In this document: positions 59,059 through 64,000 of the stretch, one piece after another
Position numbering within the stretch: position 1 is the first letter of the stretch
Layout: each line of letters begins with the position of its first letter
Made by a program: the position numbers and the translations under genes
Assembly: GCA_030549335.1 (NCBI GenBank)
Contig: CM060192.1
Location: 24,556,157 to 24,620,156, forward strand
Length of the DNA stretch: 64,000 bases
Direction of reading: 5' to 3'
DNA from: Pontederia crassipes
Taxonomy: Eukaryota > Streptophyta > Magnoliopsida > Commelinales > Pontederiaceae
The notes under the pieces: generated by a model
The model's database searches: none
The model's input: only the letters and a program-made list of their open reading frames with translations
Told to the model about the DNA's origin: nothing

Positions 59059-59642
59059 CATTGCACACGCCCACGTCACAAGGACAACACCTTTTTTATT
59101 TTTAAATTATTATTCTTTCATCATGTCTGCGAGTTGCTTGTGTAAGAGAGCACAAACCATTTGATAAAATTTAGCATTATTTTCACAAATCACTATTAAA
59201 ACTATCATGATTTTTAAATCATTATTAAAGCTATCACGATTTTTCATATCTAAATTTAAATTATAAATTTATTTTTTAAATCCTTAAACTATTACAATTT
59301 TTTAATTTTGATAATTCCATCAATTTTTATCAAATTTTCCATCTAAAACCCTGTTTGGGATCATCTAAAAATTAAAGAAATTGTAATATACTATAGTTGT
59401 ATTTTTTTTCCTTTGATAATCACTTGTGCGTGATTAGACATAAAGCAAGAGCAGGACCACTTAATTATTATGTTTTTATTTTTTTCTATAGTAATTCTAT
59501 GCATCCAAACACATTCATGAGAATATTTTCTTACATAATTCTACACTATGATATGGCACTTTTTGCAAATGAACATACCATATAATTTTACAATTCAAAG
59601 GCTAAAATACTTTTTACCCAATAAGGCCCTAACTTTGTTATG
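59059..59642. other. Interval, AT-rich, nothing recognised
   Basis: No coding segment, RNA gene or element end was recognised. CCCTGTTTGGGATCATC near 59350 and GCATCCAAACACATT near 59500 are loosely complementary, as in some MITEs, but not convincing. Confidence 0.4.
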
Positions 59643-61022
59643 AAAAGTCAGAAATTATCCCTTCATGTAAAAAGGGTGGAGTGGAGGGGTGGTTCACCCC
59701 CGCTGCACAGGGTTCGCCCTTGCTAGCACGTCGCAAATCACAATACGGGCCACCCTCCCTTTTCGCGCGCGCTTTTACCTAAATCTCCATGCACGCGCCG
59801 ATGATGCTTTCCTTGTGTTGGAAAGTGGGGAGGGTATGACTGCGACGTAACAAAGGATGACCCGTTCACCCCTACGCACACCGGCGCAGAAAAGCGTCGA
59901 CGCGCAAAGAAAGGTAGGGCGATCACACCTTGCTGCAACGTCGTTGGTCGCTGACTTTGCGCGCGCACTGACGCTTGCACGCAAGGGGAAAAGATGGACG
60001 GGTCGCCCCCCCTACTGCAATTGGTGACCACCACCAGCGTCACAGCAAGGGGGCGATTCCCCCCTTCCCCTTGTGCGGGCGACAACGCTTGCACACAGGG
60101 GAAAGGGGGGTCGCCCCCCGCTACGAACGCTAGGGGGGATGACCCCTTCTCTCACTTGCGCCGACACAGGTCGCCGATCATAGCGGCTGAGCTTGCGCGC
60201 GCGGGGTGACCCCTGCCTTCCCTCGCACGCGCCGGCCCGGGGAGGGGGAAGGGTTTGTGGGGTGGCCCCATGCTAGCACGTCACAGTAGGGGGCCACCCT
60301 CCCTTTTTGCACGTGCTTTTACCAACATCTCCATGCACGCCGATGACGCTTTCCAGTATGACTGCGACGCGGCGAGGGACCCGTTCGCCGGCGAAGGAAA
60401 GCGTCGACGCACAAAGAAAGGTAGGGCGATCACCCCTTGCTGCAACGTCGTTGGTCGGTGACCTGCGCGCGCACCGACCTTGCACGCAAGGGGAAAGGAG
60501 GGACCGGTTGCCCCCTACTGCGACTGGTGACCGCCACCAACGTCACAGCAGGCGATTCCCCCTTCCCCTTGTGCGGGCGACAGGGCTTGCTCATAGGAGA
60601 AAGGGGGGTCGCCCCCCGCTTCAACTAATGACACGCTAGGGGGGGCGTGCGCTGACACAGGTCGCCGGTCATAGCGCTTGTGCTTGTGCGCGGGGTGACC
60701 CCTGCCTCTCCCCGCGCGTGCCGATCCGCGCAGGGGGGAAGGGGTTGGGGGATCGCCCCATCCTACACGCTCGCGGCAAGGGAGTCCGCTACGACCTTTA
60801 TCAGTCGCTCTTCCACGTGCAAGGAAAGGGGAGTGGTCGCCCCCCTATGCCATCGGCGACGTTCGCAGGTCCTAAAAGGGGAGGCGACCCCCTCCGCTAC
60901 GACCTTTATCGGTCGCTTTTCCTTGCGCGTCGCTCCCTTCGCCGGCACGGGCTCCCTCCGGCGTGAAGGACGCATGAGGGATCCTTTCCGCATAGAAGAT
61001 AGAAGGGTAAATTTGACTTTTT
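59643..61022. repeat. GC-rich island with tandem duplication and weak terminal inverted repeats
   Basis: The base composition changes abruptly to GC-rich. A unit starting TGCTAGCACGTC at 59721 is repeated at 60271 (550 bases) and again in part from about 60761 (490 bases). GGGGTCGCCCCCC-like palindromes, CGCGCGC runs and G runs are frequent. Two short direct repeats (CCGCTACGACCTTTATCRGTC) lie at 60787 and 60894. The edges AAAAGTCAGAAATTATCCCTTC (59643) and the complement AAAAGTCAAATTTACCCTTC (61022-61002) look like inverted repeats. Long open frames exist in every frame because GC-rich DNA lacks stops; none has a recognised protein motif. Confidence 0.6.
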
Positions 61023-61144
61023 ATAAATGAAAAAAATGGAAAAATGAAAGATAAGAAAAGTTGACTAGTTTAGGATGTCTGTTTATGAAAATAATCTTAA
61101 AATTTCTCCTAAAAAATAGAAGGGACATCACGCTATATTAAATT

Positions 61145-61690
61145 ATTATTCAAGCCAAAGAAAGGAAATATGGGGCGCTCCCCCCATCCGCCGTGTTCCG
61201 GCAGGGGCCGGTGGCACCGCCAACCGCCAACGGGGTGAGAGAGAGGTCGGGCAGCCGATCACTGCCGCCGGAAATATAAATACATCAAATGTAAAAACAA
61301 ATGCAACATCGTATCGATCAGACGAGAAACGTGTAATTTGATGAAAAAAATTACAAAAAAAATGGCCTTCAGGATTCATCACAAGACCAAGTAGGACGAA
61401 GCAGAGGAAGAGAAGGGGAAAAAACGAGGGAGCAAACGAAGGAATCGAGCAGCGGATCTATGGATCTTGATTCAGATTGAAAACTATGCACAAAAAATTT
61501 ATGCATCATGGATCTCCAAATAGATCTCTGAGATCATCGCTTGGGCTTTCTAGAATCCACACGAGAAATCCAAACATCCGCCGCTTCAAGAGTTCCCAAT
61601 GACCAACTCGCCGCCTTTCCCCACTCGCACTCCGCCGACGCCCCGCAGAGTTAGAAAACCTACCGAGGCGTCTTTTATATCGGACCATGA
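61145..61690 (-). promoter_or_regulatory. Possible promoter and transcribed leader on the minus strand
   Basis: The minus strand has ATATAAAAGA at 61671-61680, a TATA-box-like motif. It is followed within 60 bases by a GC-rich stretch, then by pyrimidine-rich text near 61390-61440 resembling a plant 5' leader. No coding sequence with known motifs follows before 61145, so a gene is not shown. Confidence 0.2.
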
Positions 61691-61801
61691 GTTATCGGGT
61701 ATATCGTTGGCAAATCCGACCCGTCTGGCCTGAAGTAAATTGGCACAATTGTTCCTTAGTATTAATAGCTTCATATTTCGTCTTTTAAGGTTATCACTTT
61801 G

Positions 61802-61803
<2 letters not shown>

Positions 61804-61837
<34 letters not shown>
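61804..61837. repeat. AT dinucleotide run
   Basis: About 17 AT units. Confidence 0.95.
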
Positions 61838-61840
<3 letters not shown>

Positions 61841-64000
61841 TTTTTCACTTAATCGGGTGGTGCTAATAATTCTAAACATCAAATATTTTCATATAATTGA
61901 GACGAATCCGAAAAAACAGATTCATTGAATTAAATTTGGTTAAACAAAATTCTAATGTTTTAAAAAAGAAGGGAAACAGATTCTATGTACCCAACAAAAC
62001 AAGGTGACAATCAAAATTTAATTTTGTTGAACCAAATTTTTATAAAATATATTATTTATAATTATTTGAGAGTAATATAATATATAAATTATTATAAAAT
62101 AATTAGACTAATTTAATAAGTATTATTTGCTACTAGATGTTTGTTTATAGTAATTTGATTTTATTAAATAGATTATTACCAATATAATAGTGTTAAATTT
62201 ACTTTCAACCTAAAATCATAATTATACTTTATTTTCTTTTCATATATAATTCTCTTTTCTTTTATTATGCTCTTAATAATATATTTCCTTTTTTATTTAT
62301 TTCTTCCACCTAACATCTTTTATTCTATTTTTTATTTAAATTATTTCCTTTTTCCCATTAGAAAATTCAAATTTCATTGCCAACTTATTTTTAATAACTT
62401 TAAATCACTATAACGGCATAACTCGTAATAAATTTTTCCATCATATTACTCATTTCTTTGAAAGTTTTACGAAACCTTGTTGCACCAGATTTTCTTGGTT
62501 TTTTTTAGTCAATTCTTTTAGCGTAGTGTTCGATTCGTGATCCAACCAATTGATCCAACTGGTTCGAATTGATTTTCAAAACATTGTAAAATTCATAACT
62601 AATTAGCCGAGTTGTTTTGGGCTTAATTCCGTGAAGTAATCAAAATGTCGAATTTACTGGACACTAGTTGTTGATGGTTAACCTAGAACTGCAAACATTT
62701 CAAATTTTCACTCGTGATGAATTTACTTTTAAGTTTGTATTTTCTTGTATCATGCATACACCTCCTTTCTAATAGGGAAAAAAATTATGTCAAACACATC
62801 ATGATTTTTTCTCAATTTAGTAATTGTTTAGTTCCAATGAGTAGCAACTTGAGAAAGAGGTGTTTGAAAATTGGATCTTCAACACATCAGAGTATATATT
62901 GAGGCAATTAAATTTGACGGAGATGATAAATAAAGTTCTTGTTATTTCAAGTTAATTTAAGAGTGAATATAGATAACATACATATTGAGTTTATATTGAA
63001 TATATATGCATATTGAGTGAATATATCATAGTTTATATGCATATTGAGTTAATATATATCATATGCATATTGAGTTTATATTGAATTTAAACAATGCCAA
63101 TTCGTAAAAAACGTATTTAGGCTTGTATATTTATCATTTAAATTGAGAACTTGAAAATCATCGAAATTAAAATTGATCTACTTTTCAATTAGAAAGTATC
63201 TACTTCACATCTAGCACCAATAAGAATGAAACTATTTTTGTGAGTCCATAGTAGAGGTGAGCATCACACTATTTTGATGAGTCCATAGCAGGGGTATGCA
63301 CGGACCGACCCAGACCGCACCAACTCGATTTTTCGAGAAATATTCTTGGTCCAATTATAAATCAGACCGGATTTGGATAAAAAAAATAAAAAATACTAGA
63401 TAGATTTTGAGTCAGAATCGGGTCCAACACATAAAAAGTTAACTCGGGAGGCGACCCGATTATAATAACAAAAAAATATTAACAATATTGATATATTATA
63501 ATTATTAACAATATTAACTTATACTTTTCAACTTACAAAATAACTGTAAAGTAAAGGTAAGGAGTGACCATATAAATTAATTATTGGCCATAGAGGAATG
63601 GTAAAATTGGCTTGAGTGTTATGCTTACAAAAAAAACTTATTTTATTATTTATTATTTTATTATATACTCAATTTTAACAAATTGATCTAGTAAAATTTT
63701 CATGTTAAATAACTTAAAATAATGACATAATTATCCTTTGAATAAAGTTACAAACAATGTAGATTATGCACAATGACATTTTTGAAAAAAAAAAGAATTT
63801 TGATAAAAAATACATGTAAGAATTTTGTAAAAATAAGAATGAAAAAAAAGGAGACAAAAGAAATAAAAACATTAAAACACAAATGCTAAATAAAATCATC
63901 AATCATTTTGACGCAGGGCGCCAAAGTTCGGACCTGCGGTATGTGATCAAAATGCACAACATCGAAACCATTAAGCAATAGTTATATCGTGATTCAAGTT
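61838..64000. other. AT-rich terminal interval, nothing recognised
   Basis: No coding segment or element end with a partner was recognised. A short tandem array lies at 62977-63087 and is listed separately. Homopolymer A and T runs are frequent. Confidence 0.5.
62977..63087. repeat. Short tandem array of ATATGCATATTGAGTTTATAT units
   Basis: Four imperfect copies of CATATTGAGTKWATAT spaced about 24 to 33 bases. Confidence 0.8.

Noticed and set aside
59738-61030. Many overlapping open frames of 60 to 118 codons in the GC-rich island
   Set aside because: GC-rich DNA lacks stop codons, all frames are open together, and the frames differ between the two repeat units; no protein motif.
63294-63460. 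CAGGGGTATGCACGG resembling a hAT-type terminus
   Set aside because: No matching opposite end or 8-bp target duplication could be found in the window.
1-64000. tRNA, rRNA or small nuclear RNA genes
   Set aside because: No cloverleaf with A and B boxes, rRNA core or snRNA promoter element pair was seen by reading; only primer-site matches to tRNA ends were found.

Overview
The window looks like gene-poor, AT-rich heterochromatin of a flowering plant. Nearly everything recognisable is LTR retrotransposon, mostly inserted into one another, with one CACTA-type DNA transposon end, one small MITE and one GC-rich island of unknown origin. The lineages present (Athila and Tekay/Del branches of Ty3-gypsy, the SIRE branch of Ty1-copia, CACTA) are plant elements. 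I could not identify the species and found no intact host gene.

Left part (1-27005). A decayed Tekay/Del-like Ty3-gypsy element (B, plus strand) forms the scaffold: 5' LTR ending at 13994, tRNA-Met-type primer site at 13999, gag-protease-RT-RNase H-integrase remnants at 14151-20680, and a 3' LTR at 20714-27005. Seven insertions sit in it: an Athila element (minus strand, 1 to about 7924, cut by the left window edge); solo LTRs at 8668-10429, 11144-13675, 16393-18413, 22914-24636 and 25140-26559; and a CACTA end near 21155-22675. Four of these solo LTRs have perfect 5-bp target duplications and the fifth (22914-24636) has 4 of 5.

Middle part (27006-46687). A relative of B (C, 27350-35215, target duplication CAATG) keeps both LTRs, the primer site and a gag stub, but has lost almost all of its interior. 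It hosts another solo LTR at 28906-30650. Then come a MITE split by a solo LTR (36097-38060, AGAAT), an unexplained stretch with a possible decayed GARP-type transcription-factor exon near 38631, and a solo LTR of the B/C family (D, 40094-46687). D is split by a mostly deleted SIRE-type copia element (E, 40363-44362, CTCCT).

Right part (46688-64000). A scrambled Ty3-gypsy element (F) has gag and RNase H pieces in permuted order and carries a solo SIRE LTR in its left arm. Its right LTR-like arm is interrupted by a non-coding LTR element (G, 52193-59058) with a tRNA-Asp primer site and polypurine tract but no protein. After that come a GC-rich, tandemly duplicated island (59643-61022) with weak terminal inverted repeats, a possible promoter on the minus strand near 61675, and AT-rich sequence to the end.

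Nothing here forms an operon-like pathway. The shared story is repeated insertion, LTR-LTR recombination to solo LTRs, and internal deletion. The most unusual pattern is that LTRs of unrelated lineages each carry many copies of their own short GC-centred palindrome, and several also carry lineage-specific minisatellites.
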